Positions 49,521 through 59,010 of a stretch of DNA of 64,000 nucleotides are shown one piece after another. Source of the stretch: RBG-13-68-16 sp050018455 (GTDB lineage Bacteria > Acidobacteriota > Thermoanaerobaculia > Thermoanaerobaculales > Thermoanaerobaculaceae); NCBI GenBank assembly GCA_050018455.1, contig JBEKAA010000004.1:62001-126000 (forward strand), given 5' to 3'. Both the position numbers and the translations under genes were made by a program. The notes under the pieces were generated by a model. That model saw only the letters and a list, made by a program, of their open reading frames with translations, was not told the DNA's origin and made no database searches. Each line of letters opens with the position of its first letter. The first letter of the stretch is position 1.

Positions 49521-51470
49521 CTACTTGACCTCGGCTGCTGAACCCTTGACCTCGCGCCAGGGCTCGGCGCGTCCACCCAGGTACCTGGCCAGGAACTCCT
49601 CGGTGCGGCCGTTGAAGTCGAGACGGTTGGCGGGACGCGCGAAGCCGTGCCCCTCGTCGGCGTACACGATGTAGGTCACCGGCAACTTTCTCGCCCGCAT
49701 CGCCTCGACGATCTGGTTCGACTCGTTGATGTTCACCCGCGGGTCGTTCGCTCCCTGACCGATCAGCAGCGGGGCGCGGATGGCGTCCACGTGGAACAGG
49801 GGCGAGATCCTCCGATCCAGCGCATCGTCCTTCTCCGGGTCGCCGACGCGCAGCAGGAACTCGCTCTTGATCGGGGCCCAGTACGGAGGGATCGAGGCGA
49901 AAAGGGTCTTGATGTGGGATGGCCCTACGATGTCGACGCCGCAGGCGTACAGCTCGGGCGTGAACGCGAGGCCGGCCAGCGTCGCGTACCCGCCGTAGGA
50001 GCCGCCGTAGATGCACACCCGCTTCGGGTCGGCGATCCCCTTGCCGATCGCCCACCGCACGGCGTCGGTCAGGTCGTCCTGCATGCTCCCGACGCCCCAC
50101 TGCCCGTTGCCCGCGTTGAGGAACTTCTTGCCGAAGCCCGTGGAGCCGCGGAAGTTCACTTGAAGGCAGGCGTAGCCGCGGTTGGCGAACCACTGGACGT
50201 CGGGGCGGAACCCCCAGTTGTCGCGGCCCCACGGCCCGCCGTGGACGTTGAGGACGAGGGGCAGGTTGTGGGCCTCGATGCCCACCGGGAGCGTCAGGTA
50301 GGCCACCAGCTCGTAGCCGTCGCGGGCCTTGATGACGACCGGCTCCATCGCGGCCAGGCCGGCCTTTTCGAGCTCCGGCTGGTTGACGAACAGGAAGTCG
50401 GCCTTGTGCGTGTCGCGGTGGTACGCGTACCACGCCACCGGGCCGTTGTCGGAGCTGAAAGCCACGACCCAGTTCCGATCGGCAGCGTCCCGGCTCTGGA
50501 TGGCGAACACGCCGCGGTGGATGGCGCCGATCGCGGCAAGGTCGTCCCGCAGGTTGGGGTCGATGGCTCGCCACTCGGTCTTAAGGTAGTTGAACGTGAC
50601 CGCCTGGACCTCGTGGGTGTCCGGCTGCACGAGCACGCCGGAAACGTCGCACCTCGGGTTCGATGCGATGGTCTCGAGCTCCTTGCCGGTCGCGGCGTCC
50701 ACCTTGACGAGGCGGGTGGTGTCCGAGCCGATCGAGCTCTCGACGAAGAGAGCCTTGCCGTCCGCGGTGAAGTCCTCGACGCCGCCGTTTTCGCCGAACG
50801 GCCAGACGACGAGGTCGCGCCACGGCGCGTCCCTGCGGTCGCGCACCCGCAGGATCGTGCTGCCGTCCTTGGGGTTCCTTGCCATCGCGCCGCGGATCTC
50901 GAAATCGGGGTCGGTCTGCCACGCCACGACGTCGCCGGGGTTGACGGTGTCGGGAAGGACGGCGCCGGTCGTGAGGTCCACGCGGTAGATGTCGAACACC
51001 CGCCGGTCGCGCAGGTTCAGACCGACCAGCATCTCGTTCGGGTGCTTGCGATCGAGGATCACGCCCTCGGCGCGGATCCCCGCGAAGGGCGTCATGTCGC
51101 GGATCACGTTGCTGCCGAGGTCGACCGAGTAGACGTGGAAGTTCTCGTCGCCGCCGACGTCCTGCTGGTACAGGAGGTGCTTCCCGTCCTGCGCCCAGAA
51201 GTGGGTCCGGATCCCGCGGTGGGTGTCCCTGGTGACCTGGGCGTCGTCGTCCTTGCCGATCGTCCGAACCCAGACGTTGAGGACGCCTTCGGGCGACGGC
51301 GCCAGGAACGAGAGGCGCGTCCCGTCCGGTGAGATCTGCGGTGCGGCCTTGACCGGGTTGCCGAACAGCACCTCGCGCGGGATCAACGGCGGCAGCTCGC
51401 CCTGGGCCAGCGCCGCGGCGCCGAGTACGATTACGATCGCAACCAAGCCGGAGAGTGTCTTCCTTGTCAT
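49521..51470 (-). CDS. Secreted S9 family (prolyl oligopeptidase-type) peptidase
   Basis: A 649-residue serine peptidase with an N-terminal signal peptide (LSGLVAIVIVLGAAALAQG). A beta-propeller (~30-390; ISPDGTRLSFLAPSPEG, FWAQDGKHLLYQQDV) precedes the hydrolase domain. The latter has VLNVHGGPWGRDNWGF, the nucleophile S491 in IYGGSYGGYATLAG, LIGQGANDPRVN and the histidine in ADEGHGFARP. This arrangement matches the DPP/acylaminoacyl-peptidase branch. ATG 51470 has AAGGAGG 7 nt upstream. It follows two FtsX-type permeases and an adaptor on the same strand. Confidence 0.93.
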   Translation of the reverse strand: MTRKTLSGLVAIVIVLGAAALAQGELPPLIPREVLFGNPVKAAPQISPDGTRLSFLAPSPEGVLNVWVRTIGKDDDAQVTRDTHRGIRTHFWAQDGKHLLYQQDVGGDENFHVYSVDLGSNVIRDMTPFAGIRAEGVILDRKHPNEMLVGLNLRDRRVFDIYRVDLTTGAVLPDTVNPGDVVAWQTDPDFEIRGAMARNPKDGSTILRVRDRRDAPWRDLVVWPFGENGGVEDFTADGKALFVESSIGSDTTRLVKVDAATGKELETIASNPRCDVSGVLVQPDTHEVQAVTFNYLKTEWRAIDPNLRDDLAAIGAIHRGVFAIQSRDAADRNWVVAFSSDNGPVAWYAYHRDTHKADFLFVNQPELEKAGLAAMEPVVIKARDGYELVAYLTLPVGIEAHNLPLVLNVHGGPWGRDNWGFRPDVQWFANRGYACLQVNFRGSTGFGKKFLNAGNGQWGVGSMQDDLTDAVRWAIGKGIADPKRVCIYGGSYGGYATLAGLAFTPELYACGVDIVGPSHIKTLFASIPPYWAPIKSEFLLRVGDPEKDDALDRRISPLFHVDAIRAPLLIGQGANDPRVNINESNQIVEAMRARKLPVTYIVYADEGHGFARPANRLDFNGRTEEFLARYLGGRAEPWREVKGSAAEVK

Positions 51471-51562
51471 GTGGAATCCTCCTTGAGCGGATCTCGCCCT
51501 CGACAACACACCCAAATCGATGCGGGAAGGTTCTCGTCGCGTACGGCACCGGCGCCCGCGCA

Positions 51563-52825
51563 CTACTCGTACCTCAGCGCGTCGATCGGGTCGAGCCGCG
51601 CGGCCTTGTACGCCGGGTAGGTCCCGAAGAAGAAACCGACGAGGCCCGACACTGCGAGTCCCGCCACGATCGCCCACACCGAGATGCTCGTGGGAAACGG
51701 GCTGACCAGCCCGACAAGCTGGGACATCCCGATGCCGACCGCCACGCCCATCGCGCCGCCCACGAGCGAGAGCGTGATCGCCTCGGTGACGAACTGCAGG
51801 CGGATGTCGGACCTGCGGGCGCCCAGAGCGCGCCGCACGCCGATCTCGCGGGTGCGCTGCGTGACGTTCATCAGCATGATGTTCATCACGCCGACGCCGC
51901 CGATCACGAGGGAGATTCCGGCAATGACGAGCATCGCGGCCGAAACGCCGCCGGTGATTTGCTGGAACGTCCGGATCGTGCGCTCCGGCGTGCGGACCCC
52001 GAAGTTGTTGGGCTGGGAGAAGCGCAGGCCGCGGCGATCGCGCAGGATCTGGGTCCCCTGCTCGATCGCGAGGTCCACCCACTCGGATTTCCTGGGCACG
52101 GTGGCGATGACGCAGCCGTAGGTGCGCTTCACGTCGGGCCAGATGCGGTCGAAGTTCCCGATCGGAATCTCGATCTGCTGGTCGGCGCCGGAGTCGAAGA
52201 AGCCGCCCTTCTTCTCCATCACGCCGATGACTCGGAACGGGCGTCCGTTGATCTCAATCTCCCGCCCGATCGGGTCGATGCGCGGAAACAGCGCCTCGAC
52301 GATCCCGGTCCCGATCACCGCCACCGGCGCCGAGTGCGCCTCCTCGCTGGCGGTGAAGAAACGGCCGAGTTCGACGAAGTGGTTGTTGGCGTCGGGATAG
52401 CTGTGAGTGACCCCTCCCACGCTCGCATCGTTGCTGCGGCTGCCGCGGAAGCGGACCTCGACGTTGTCGGTGTTCCACCGTTCCGGCGAGACGAACGTGA
52501 TGGCCGGCGCGTAACGCCGGATCGCCTCGGCGTCGTCGAGCGTGAGCACCGGCCGCAGGCGCTGCTCCTCGGGGAGCGGGCCGCCCCCCCCGAAGCGGTC
52601 GTCCAGGCGCTGGAACTGCACCAGAGTCGCTCCGAAGTTCTCGAACTGCGAGATGAAGGTGCGGTTGAACCCCTGCACGAGCGAGACCATCACGATGACG
52701 GTCCCGACCCCGATGATGATGCCGAGGCAGGTGAGGAACGAACGCAGCTTCTGCTCCCGGATCGCGCGCAGCGCCGCGAGAACGTTCTCGCGGCGTGCGG
52801 CGACGACCTTGTCCCACCGGCTCAT
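51563..52825 (-). CDS. MacB-like FtsX-domain ABC permease (no ATPase domain)
   Basis: A 420-residue permease with four TM helices: one after EQKLRSFLTCLGIIIGVGTV and three in the C-terminal FtsX domain. The latter has VIGGVGVMNIMLMNVTQRTR, EIGVRRALGARRSDIRLQFV and ends FFGTYPAYKAARLDPIDALRYE. A large extracytoplasmic MacB_PCD domain sits between. It works with a MacA-type adaptor, encoded 1.4 kb upstream in the cluster, and needs a separate ATPase. The next permease is 109 nt upstream, across a repeat. Confidence 0.92.
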   Translation of the reverse strand: MSRWDKVVAARRENVLAALRAIREQKLRSFLTCLGIIIGVGTVIVMVSLVQGFNRTFISQFENFGATLVQFQRLDDRFGGGGPLPEEQRLRPVLTLDDAEAIRRYAPAITFVSPERWNTDNVEVRFRGSRSNDASVGGVTHSYPDANNHFVELGRFFTASEEAHSAPVAVIGTGIVEALFPRIDPIGREIEINGRPFRVIGVMEKKGGFFDSGADQQIEIPIGNFDRIWPDVKRTYGCVIATVPRKSEWVDLAIEQGTQILRDRRGLRFSQPNNFGVRTPERTIRTFQQITGGVSAAMLVIAGISLVIGGVGVMNIMLMNVTQRTREIGVRRALGARRSDIRLQFVTEAITLSLVGGAMGVAVGIGMSQLVGLVSPFPTSISVWAIVAGLAVSGLVGFFFGTYPAYKAARLDPIDALRYE

Positions 52826-52840
52826 GCCAACCCCGCGGGA

Positions 52841-52930
52841 AGCCGACAGCCGACAGCCGACAGCCTACAGCTCAAAGACGAGAAGGGGACGCCGGCTGTG
52901 AGCTGTCGGCTGTGAACTGTTGGCTGTCTT
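52841..52930. repeat. Palindromic repeat between the two permease genes
   Basis: The left arm (52841-52873) is three tandem CCGACAG units with CCTACAGCTC. The right arm (52893-52930) reads GCTGTGAGCTGTCGGC, then TGTGAACTGTTGGCTGTC, its near-complement. Same motif family as 35147-35280 and 36905-37124. Confidence 0.75.
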
Positions 52931-52934
52931 CCCA

Positions 52935-54152
52935 TCATTCGTCCCTCAGGGCGACGATCGGATCGAGACGCGCGGCGCGTATCGCCGGGAGCCAACCTGC
53001 AAGGAGTCCCGAAAGCGTCGCCACCGCGAGGCCCGCGATGACGAGAAAGGCCGTCACGCGGGCCGGGAACGGGCTCCAATGTCCGACCCCGAGCGCGACC
53101 AGCCAGCCGAGCAAGACTCCAATCAGGCCGCCCACGAAGCTTTGCGCCACCGCTTCGAATAGGAACTGGCGGTGGAGGTCCCGTCGGCGGGCGCCCAGCG
53201 CCTTGCGGATCCCGATCTCCCGGGTGCGCTCGACGACCGAGGCAAACATCGTGTTGGCGATCGCAACGCCGCCGACGACCAGGGAGATCGAGGAGATCCA
53301 GATTACGAGCGCGAACGCCGAGAACGTGATGCTGCGCCAGAGAATGTTCAGCGCCTCCGCGTCCACGATGCCGAAGGGGTCGGGCGCGGAGAACGGCGTG
53401 CCGCGGCGCGAGCGCAGGACGAGCCGAACCGCATCCTCGACGGGCTGACGGGAACCGGCGTCGGGGACCTCCACGAAGATGTCGAGGCTGCGGGTGATTC
53501 CGAAGGTGTGCCGGTACGCCGCCAGCGGTACCAGGACGAAACGATCCTGGCTCTGGCCGAACGTGCTCCCCTGCTTTGCCATGGTGCCGATGATGTGGAA
53601 CGCCCTCCCCTCGACTTTGATCTCACGCCCGACCGGGTCCTCGTGAGGGAACAGCTCGTCCTTGATGTCCCACCCGATGACGGCGACGGCGCGCCCGGCA
53701 TCCGCCTCGTTCTCGGTGAAGAACCTGCCGTCCTGAAGCTCGAGCCCGATCATCCACGGGAACTCGTACTCGGCGCCCAGCACGAAGGTGTCCGCGAGGC
53801 GGTGCCCCCCGGCATAGACCGGGTGCGTGGAGAGCACCCTGCCGGCAACCCGCCGCGCCTGGGGGACGAGCCGGCGCACCGCCTCGAGGTCAGCTTCGGT
53901 GATGTCCTTGCGCTTGAGCGCTTCGAGGAACCCCTCGCGGCTCCTGATGATCCCGAACTTCGTGAAGATGAGCGTGTTGGGGCCGAGGCCCGAGATCACG
54001 TCAGCGGCGTACTTGTTGAGGCCCGAGACGACCGAGATCACCGCCACGATCGTCGCCACCGCGATGATGATGCCGAGCAGATTCAACGCTGACCGCAGCT
54101 TGTGGGCGGCCAGCGACCCCAGACCCGTGCGGACGATGTCCTCGAGGATCAT
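52935..54152 (-). CDS. MacB-like FtsX-domain ABC permease (no ATPase domain)
   Basis: A 405-residue permease paralogous to the one at 51563-52825. The N-terminal helix follows HKLRSALNLLGIIIAVATIV. The MacB_PCD-type domain includes RVLSTHPVYAGGHRLADTFV and FPHEDPVGREIKVEGRAFHI. The C-terminal FtsX block has VVGGVAIANTMFASVVERTR, EIGIRKALGARRRDLHRQFL and ends LPAIRAARLDPIVALRDE. The two paralogues probably form a heterodimer. ATG 54152 is 49 nt after the adaptor stop. Confidence 0.92.
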   Translation of the reverse strand: MILEDIVRTGLGSLAAHKLRSALNLLGIIIAVATIVAVISVVSGLNKYAADVISGLGPNTLIFTKFGIIRSREGFLEALKRKDITEADLEAVRRLVPQARRVAGRVLSTHPVYAGGHRLADTFVLGAEYEFPWMIGLELQDGRFFTENEADAGRAVAVIGWDIKDELFPHEDPVGREIKVEGRAFHIIGTMAKQGSTFGQSQDRFVLVPLAAYRHTFGITRSLDIFVEVPDAGSRQPVEDAVRLVLRSRRGTPFSAPDPFGIVDAEALNILWRSITFSAFALVIWISSISLVVGGVAIANTMFASVVERTREIGIRKALGARRRDLHRQFLFEAVAQSFVGGLIGVLLGWLVALGVGHWSPFPARVTAFLVIAGLAVATLSGLLAGWLPAIRAARLDPIVALRDE

Positions 54153-54201
54153 CGGCTTTCGGGCTCGCGGAGGCTCGGGTTCCGTCCCATTTCCGGCCTC
54201 G

Positions 54202-55485
54202 TCAGCCCTGCGGGCCGCCGCCCGGTGTCTTGTCGACGACGACTTGCGCGCCGGGCGTCAGGTCGCGGAGCGCTCGGAACGGCCCGACCACGATCTCCTC
54301 CCCTTCCTTGAGACCGCTTGCGACCTCGACGTCGAGCTCGCCCCGGATGCCGGTCGTGACGGTCCGAAATTCCGCCTTCTTTCCGGCGATGACGTAGATG
54401 CCCTCGATCTCGCGACCACGGGAGGCGACCGACTCCTTCTTGGCGGAACTACTGGCCGGGCCCCCGCCGGGCGCTGCGGCCGGGGTCGGCGTCCCCTTGG
54501 CGTCCGGTGCTCGGAGCACAAGGGCGCCGATCGGCACCGTGAGGGTGTTCGCCTTGGTCGCGGTGGTGATATCGGCTGTGACGGTGAGACCAGGCCGGAT
54601 CCTCTCGGGGTGCTTGAGGAGGGTCACCTTCACGCTGTAGTCGGTCCCGGTCGCCGCGCCCCCGAGCGCCGAGGTGCCCTGGATCGGGCTCGACCCGATC
54701 TCCGAAACCTCGCCCGGGAACTTCTCGTCCGGAAATGCGTCGATCCGCACGTCAGCCTTCTGGCCGATGCGCAGCTGCGGCACGTCGGTCTGGTCGACTT
54801 CAAGCACCGCCTCGATGATGGACATGTCGGAGATCGTCATCAGCACCGTTCCGGGGTTGTTCATCGTGCCGGTGATGATCACCTCGCCCTTCTCGATGTT
54901 TCGTCGCGTGACGACGCCGTCCATCGGCGCGCGGATCTCGGTCTTGTCCATGGAGTCCTGGGCGGACGCCAAATCGGCCCGCGCCTGTTCGACCTGCCGC
55001 TTGGCGCGCTGCGCCGATGCCACCCCTTGCTCGTACGTGCTGCGGGTGTGCTCCCGGTCGGCCTCTGCCAGGATCCCGTCCTTGTACTGCTGATCGGCGC
55101 GCTCCAGATCGCGCTTGGCTTGTGCCGTGGCCTCCTGCGAGCGGGTCAGTTCGGCCTCGAGGGCCTGCAGGTTGGACTTGGCGCTGTTCACTGCGGCGGC
55201 GTAGCGGGCCTGATCGATGACGGCGAGAAGATCCCCCTTCGTCACGCGGTCGCCCTCCTGGACGTTGAGCGCCGTCACCTGGCCCATGATGTTGGCTGAC
55301 AGCTCCACCTTGGTCTTGGCCTGGACGGTGCCGTTGGCGGTCACGAGCTGGACGAGGTCCTTGCGCGCGACCTTGGCGGTGCGCACCTGGATCCCCTTGT
55401 TCTTGCTGCTCACGATCGCCGCCACAACGGCGGCAATCACGACCGCCAAAGCGACCCCGATGATGATCTTCGTACGCCCTCTCAT
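54202..55485 (-). CDS. MacA/HlyD-type periplasmic adaptor
   Basis: A 427-residue adaptor anchored by one N-terminal TM helix (IIIGVALAVVIAAVVAAIVS). The lipoyl halves are NIMGQVTALNVQEGDRVTKG and TEIRAPMDGVVTRRNIEKGE, with a long coiled-coil hairpin (about 90-185) between. A beta-barrel and membrane-proximal domain follow (KVTLLKHPERIRPGLTVTAD, GIRGELDVEVASGLKEGEEI). A Pro/Ala-rich insert at ~330-350 is unusual. ATG 55485 follows GAGGAG; TACAAT (minus strand, 55545-55550) is a possible -10. It is the first gene of a cluster with two permeases and an S9 peptidase. No cognate ATPase is present here. Confidence 0.92.
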   Translation of the reverse strand: MRGRTKIIIGVALAVVIAAVVAAIVSSKNKGIQVRTAKVARKDLVQLVTANGTVQAKTKVELSANIMGQVTALNVQEGDRVTKGDLLAVIDQARYAAAVNSAKSNLQALEAELTRSQEATAQAKRDLERADQQYKDGILAEADREHTRSTYEQGVASAQRAKRQVEQARADLASAQDSMDKTEIRAPMDGVVTRRNIEKGEVIITGTMNNPGTVLMTISDMSIIEAVLEVDQTDVPQLRIGQKADVRIDAFPDEKFPGEVSEIGSSPIQGTSALGGAATGTDYSVKVTLLKHPERIRPGLTVTADITTATKANTLTVPIGALVLRAPDAKGTPTPAAAPGGGPASSSAKKESVASRGREIEGIYVIAGKKAEFRTVTTGIRGELDVEVASGLKEGEEIVVGPFRALRDLTPGAQVVVDKTPGGGPQG

Positions 55486-55734
55486 GCACAGCTCCTCTGC
55501 CAGGCCTCTTGGCCGGCCATCTCGTGCAGCCTCCGAGTCCGACGATTGTACGCGCCGGGTCGCGCAAGGTTACCCAGGAGCCCGTCCGAGTGAGCGGGTG
55601 CGGTCGCTCCATTACACGGGCAGCCTCCAGGCCGGCGCTATGCTGGAATTGTGCGCGACCCGCGAGGCGGGCGCCGCACCCGGCGATTGACAGGCGGACG
55701 CGCGGCGTGGTCGCATGCAGCGAGGAGCGGCAAG

Positions 55735-58700
55735 GTGAGCGCTGAGCGGAGGACGACTCGTGCCGGACCGCTGATCGTGACCGCGGCGGGCGCCCGCGCC
55801 ACCGAGGAACGTATTTTCGCGGACCTCGGGGCGCTCCTCCCGTCGTCTGCAGCCGACGTCGGGCTGCTCGCGAAGCCGATCGTCGTCGTCGTCCCGTCCA
55901 GGAGCCTGCGCCTGCACCTCGCAGCGCGCCTGGTGGCCGTGCGCGGGCGGGCCGTCGCCGGCGTCGAGATCGTCACGCTGCACTCCCTCGCGGCCCGAGT
56001 CGTCTCCCGGCACGGGGCGGAGCCGCATCGGCCCGGACCGCGCCTGCTGCCCGTATTGGTCGGCCGTTTCGCCGCCTGCGAGCCGGCCCTGCGGCTTCTC
56101 GCGACCGCGATCGAAGACGGCGTGTCGCCCATTGTGGCAACCGTCCGCGACCTCCTCGACGCCGGTCTCACGCCAGCGGCCGCAGACGCACTCGCGGACC
56201 TGCTCGAGGGTCACCGGGAGGAAGCCGAGCGGGAGCGTGCGGCGGCCCTCGTGAGGACCGCCTCGGCGGTTGCCCGGGTGCTGGAGGCGGGAGCGCTGGA
56301 CCTCGCCTCCGACGTGCTGCGACGTGCGGTCGCGCTTCTCAAAGCCGAGCCGGAAGCGTTAATACCGGCCCGGGCAGTGTTGATCCACGGTTTCGCCGAC
56401 GCAACCGCTGTCGCGACGGACCTAATCGAAACGCTGTTGAGCCACTGCGGCGCCCGGATCTACCTGGACCGTCCGCCGGACCCGGTGGATGCCTCGAAAG
56501 ACGACCTTGGCGTCGCCTTCAGCAGCCGTTTCCTCGAGCGGCTCGAACGCGTGGCGAGCCGGATGCCGGCTGATGCGAGACCGTCGCCGCCTCCGAAACC
56601 TGAGATGTTTCATGCCCCCGGGACGCAGGCCGAGGTGCGGGAGGTCGCACGCCGGATTCGCGTGCTTCTGGACAACGGGGCGCAGCCCGAGTTGATCGGT
56701 GTGGTCGCACGCGATCTCGATCCCTACACCCTCGCGATCAACACGCACTTCTCCCGCCTCGGGATCCCTTTCTCGTCGCTCGATACGGCGGGCTCCCTGG
56801 ACCCCGCCGGGCGCCGCGTGCGTGCGCTCGCCGACCTGCTGCGCCGGGGCAGCCAGGCTCCCGCCGACAGCTGGCTCTCCGCCGCCGGCGGCCTAACGGG
56901 GTTCGATCTCCGCCTGGCGCTGCACGCCTGCGGGGCGGCTCGCATCCGCGACGTGGCCGAACTCGACGCCGATGCGCTCCTCGACGACGGCGGCGAGCTC
57001 GTGCTGCCGATCCGACGCGGCCTCGCCGAGCTGCCGGGGGAGGGCGAGAGCGGCGAAACGGCACGGGTCGCCCCTCGCCGGCGCCTGGCCGGCGCCCGCC
57101 TCCGCCGGGCGGTCGGGCAGGCCGTCGCATTCGTGAAGCTTGTGGATTCGTGGCCGCCCGATGCGAAACCTCACGAGCACGTCCGCCGCCTCGAACGGCT
57201 GCTGGAGTCTGGACTGGGCTGGCGGCGCACCCTCCCCGGCGTGGAGCGCGTCGCCGCCGCGCTGTCGACCCTCGCCGCGGAGCTGCCGGAGGCGCTCGCG
57301 CTCAGCCGCGAGGAGTTCTTCATGGTGGTGCGGCGAGAGCTCGAGGAGACGAGCGCGAGCCCCCTCGGCGGCGCGGGCGGAGGCGTGCAGGTGTTGTCGG
57401 TGACCGAAGCCAGGGCGCGGACTTTCGGCCACCTGTTCCTGGTCGGCCTCAACCGGGACTCGTTTCCCCGTCAGGTGAGAGAAGACCCGCTGCTTCCCGA
57501 CCGGCTGCGCCAGGCGATCGAGAGAGACGTCCTCCCCCAGGTTCCGGTCAAGCGGGTCGGATTCGACGAGGAGCGATACCTGTTCGCGCAGCTCCTCACG
57601 TCCTCCACGCGCGCAACACTCTCCTGGCAGGTGTGCGACGACGATGGCAAGGCCCGCCCGCCGTCGCCCCTGGTGGCGCGGCTTTGCCTGGCGGATGGGG
57701 TCGGGGAGCCACCCCTGGTCGGCTTCGCGCTCACGCCAGCGCCCGGCGAGCTGAGGCCCCCCGAAGAACACGCGGTGCTCGCCGGCCTGCACGGCTCGCG
57801 CCGCGACTTCGGCTGCGCTCTGGAAGTGGCGTGCGGCGGAAGCGCCGCCGCGCGCCTCGCCGTGCTGGAGGAGCTCGACCCCGACCGCACGACCGCCGAG
57901 GGTCGCTGGCGCGCCGCTACCGTGGGGCCGTACCTCGGGTTCGTCGGCGCGTCGCGGGAGGGCGCCGACCCGAGACGGGGCGAGCCGGCGGTGACGACCG
58001 CCGAGAACGTGGCCGCGTGCCCGTGGCAGGCGTTCCTCAGGCGGATCCTGCACCTGGAACCCTCACCGGACCCGCTGGCCGCGGCGCCAAGCGTGGACGT
58101 CCTGGTGGTCGGGCAGACGGTACACCGCGCCCTTGAAACGATCCTGGCGGCGGGACGGCGCGACCTGCCGCGCACCGTCGAGGGTGCCGTGGCGGCGCAG
58201 CCCGTCCCGGTCGGACGGCCCGCTGCTGCCGAGATCGACACCGCCCTGCGAGAGGCCACGCTTCGGGTCGCGCGCGAGGAAGGCCTCACGATGGCCGGCC
58301 TCGAGCGAGTGCTGGAGGAGAGGGCGCGGCCGTACCTCGAGATTGCCGGACGGCTTCTCTGGCCGGAGGGATCGTCCCAAGTGTTGGTTCTGGGGCTCGA
58401 GGCGTCGGGCGCTGCGATGGTGGAGGATGCCGACGGGAGGGAGCACGAGCTTCGATTCCGCTCGGACCTCGTGGAGGAGGCCAGCGGCGGCGTCCGGCTC
58501 ACGGACTTCAAGACCGGTAAGCCGTTGTCGACGGCGAAAACGGACCGCACCAGACACGAGCATCTGCTCGCCGCAATCCGGAGAGGGCAGGCGCTTCAGG
58601 CCGGAGCGTACGCGCTGGCCGTGCCCGGGCGGCCCGCGGAGGGACGCTACATCTACCTCCGGCCCGACCTCGAGGACTTCGGGCGAGTGCTTGCGGTGTC

Positions 58701-59010
58701 GAGCGAGGACTCAGGCCTGGCGCAGGCCGTTTCGGTGGCGGCGCGCGCGATCCTGGGCGTATGGCAGGAAGGGAGCTTCTTCCCGCGCCTCGAGGAGCCG
58801 GATAGGCCGAAGGAGCCTCGGCGCTGCACGTACTGCGAGGTCAGAGACGCGTGCGTACGCGGTGACAGCGGGGCGCGCCGCCGGCTCGCCCGGTGGGCGG
58901 CGGCTCGGCGTGGGAGTTCGGAGGGGCTCGGTGACGCCGAGGCGGCTCTCCTCGGATTGTGGAGTCTCGCGGACGAGGGCGCCGAGGGCGGCGAGGAGGA
59001 CGAGGAGTGA
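55735..59010 (+). CDS. addB: AddB-type nuclease/helicase subunit of double-strand break repair complex
   Basis: A 1091-residue AddB-like protein, start GTG 55735 (GAGGAG upstream). It pairs with AddA to process DNA ends for recombination. The C-terminal PD-(D/E)xK nuclease has LRFRSDLVEEASGGVRLTDF, followed by KTGKP. Iron-sulfur cysteines occur as VAACPWQAFLRR far upstream of the nuclease core and RRCTYCEVRDAC after it, the AddB arrangement. The N-terminal helicase-like part starts IVTAAGARATEERIF and lacks a proper Walker A lysine, so only the partner is likely to hydrolyse ATP. The stop overlaps the addA start. Confidence 0.88.
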   Translation: MSAERRTTRAGPLIVTAAGARATEERIFADLGALLPSSAADVGLLAKPIVVVVPSRSLRLHLAARLVAVRGRAVAGVEIVTLHSLAARVVSRHGAEPHRPGPRLLPVLVGRFAACEPALRLLATAIEDGVSPIVATVRDLLDAGLTPAAADALADLLEGHREEAERERAAALVRTASAVARVLEAGALDLASDVLRRAVALLKAEPEALIPARAVLIHGFADATAVATDLIETLLSHCGARIYLDRPPDPVDASKDDLGVAFSSRFLERLERVASRMPADARPSPPPKPEMFHAPGTQAEVREVARRIRVLLDNGAQPELIGVVARDLDPYTLAINTHFSRLGIPFSSLDTAGSLDPAGRRVRALADLLRRGSQAPADSWLSAAGGLTGFDLRLALHACGAARIRDVAELDADALLDDGGELVLPIRRGLAELPGEGESGETARVAPRRRLAGARLRRAVGQAVAFVKLVDSWPPDAKPHEHVRRLERLLESGLGWRRTLPGVERVAAALSTLAAELPEALALSREEFFMVVRRELEETSASPLGGAGGGVQVLSVTEARARTFGHLFLVGLNRDSFPRQVREDPLLPDRLRQAIERDVLPQVPVKRVGFDEERYLFAQLLTSSTRATLSWQVCDDDGKARPPSPLVARLCLADGVGEPPLVGFALTPAPGELRPPEEHAVLAGLHGSRRDFGCALEVACGGSAAARLAVLEELDPDRTTAEGRWRAATVGPYLGFVGASREGADPRRGEPAVTTAENVAACPWQAFLRRILHLEPSPDPLAAAPSVDVLVVGQTVHRALETILAAGRRDLPRTVEGAVAAQPVPVGRPAAAEIDTALREATLRVAREEGLTMAGLERVLEERARPYLEIAGRLLWPEGSSQVLVLGLEASGAAMVEDADGREHELRFRSDLVEEASGGVRLTDFKTGKPLSTAKTDRTRHEHLLAAIRRGQALQAGAYALAVPGRPAEGRYIYLRPDLEDFGRVLAVSSEDSGLAQAVSVAARAILGVWQEGSFFPRLEEPDRPKEPRRCTYCEVRDACVRGDSGARRRLARWAAARRGSSEGLGDAEAALLGLWSLADEGAEGGEEDEE

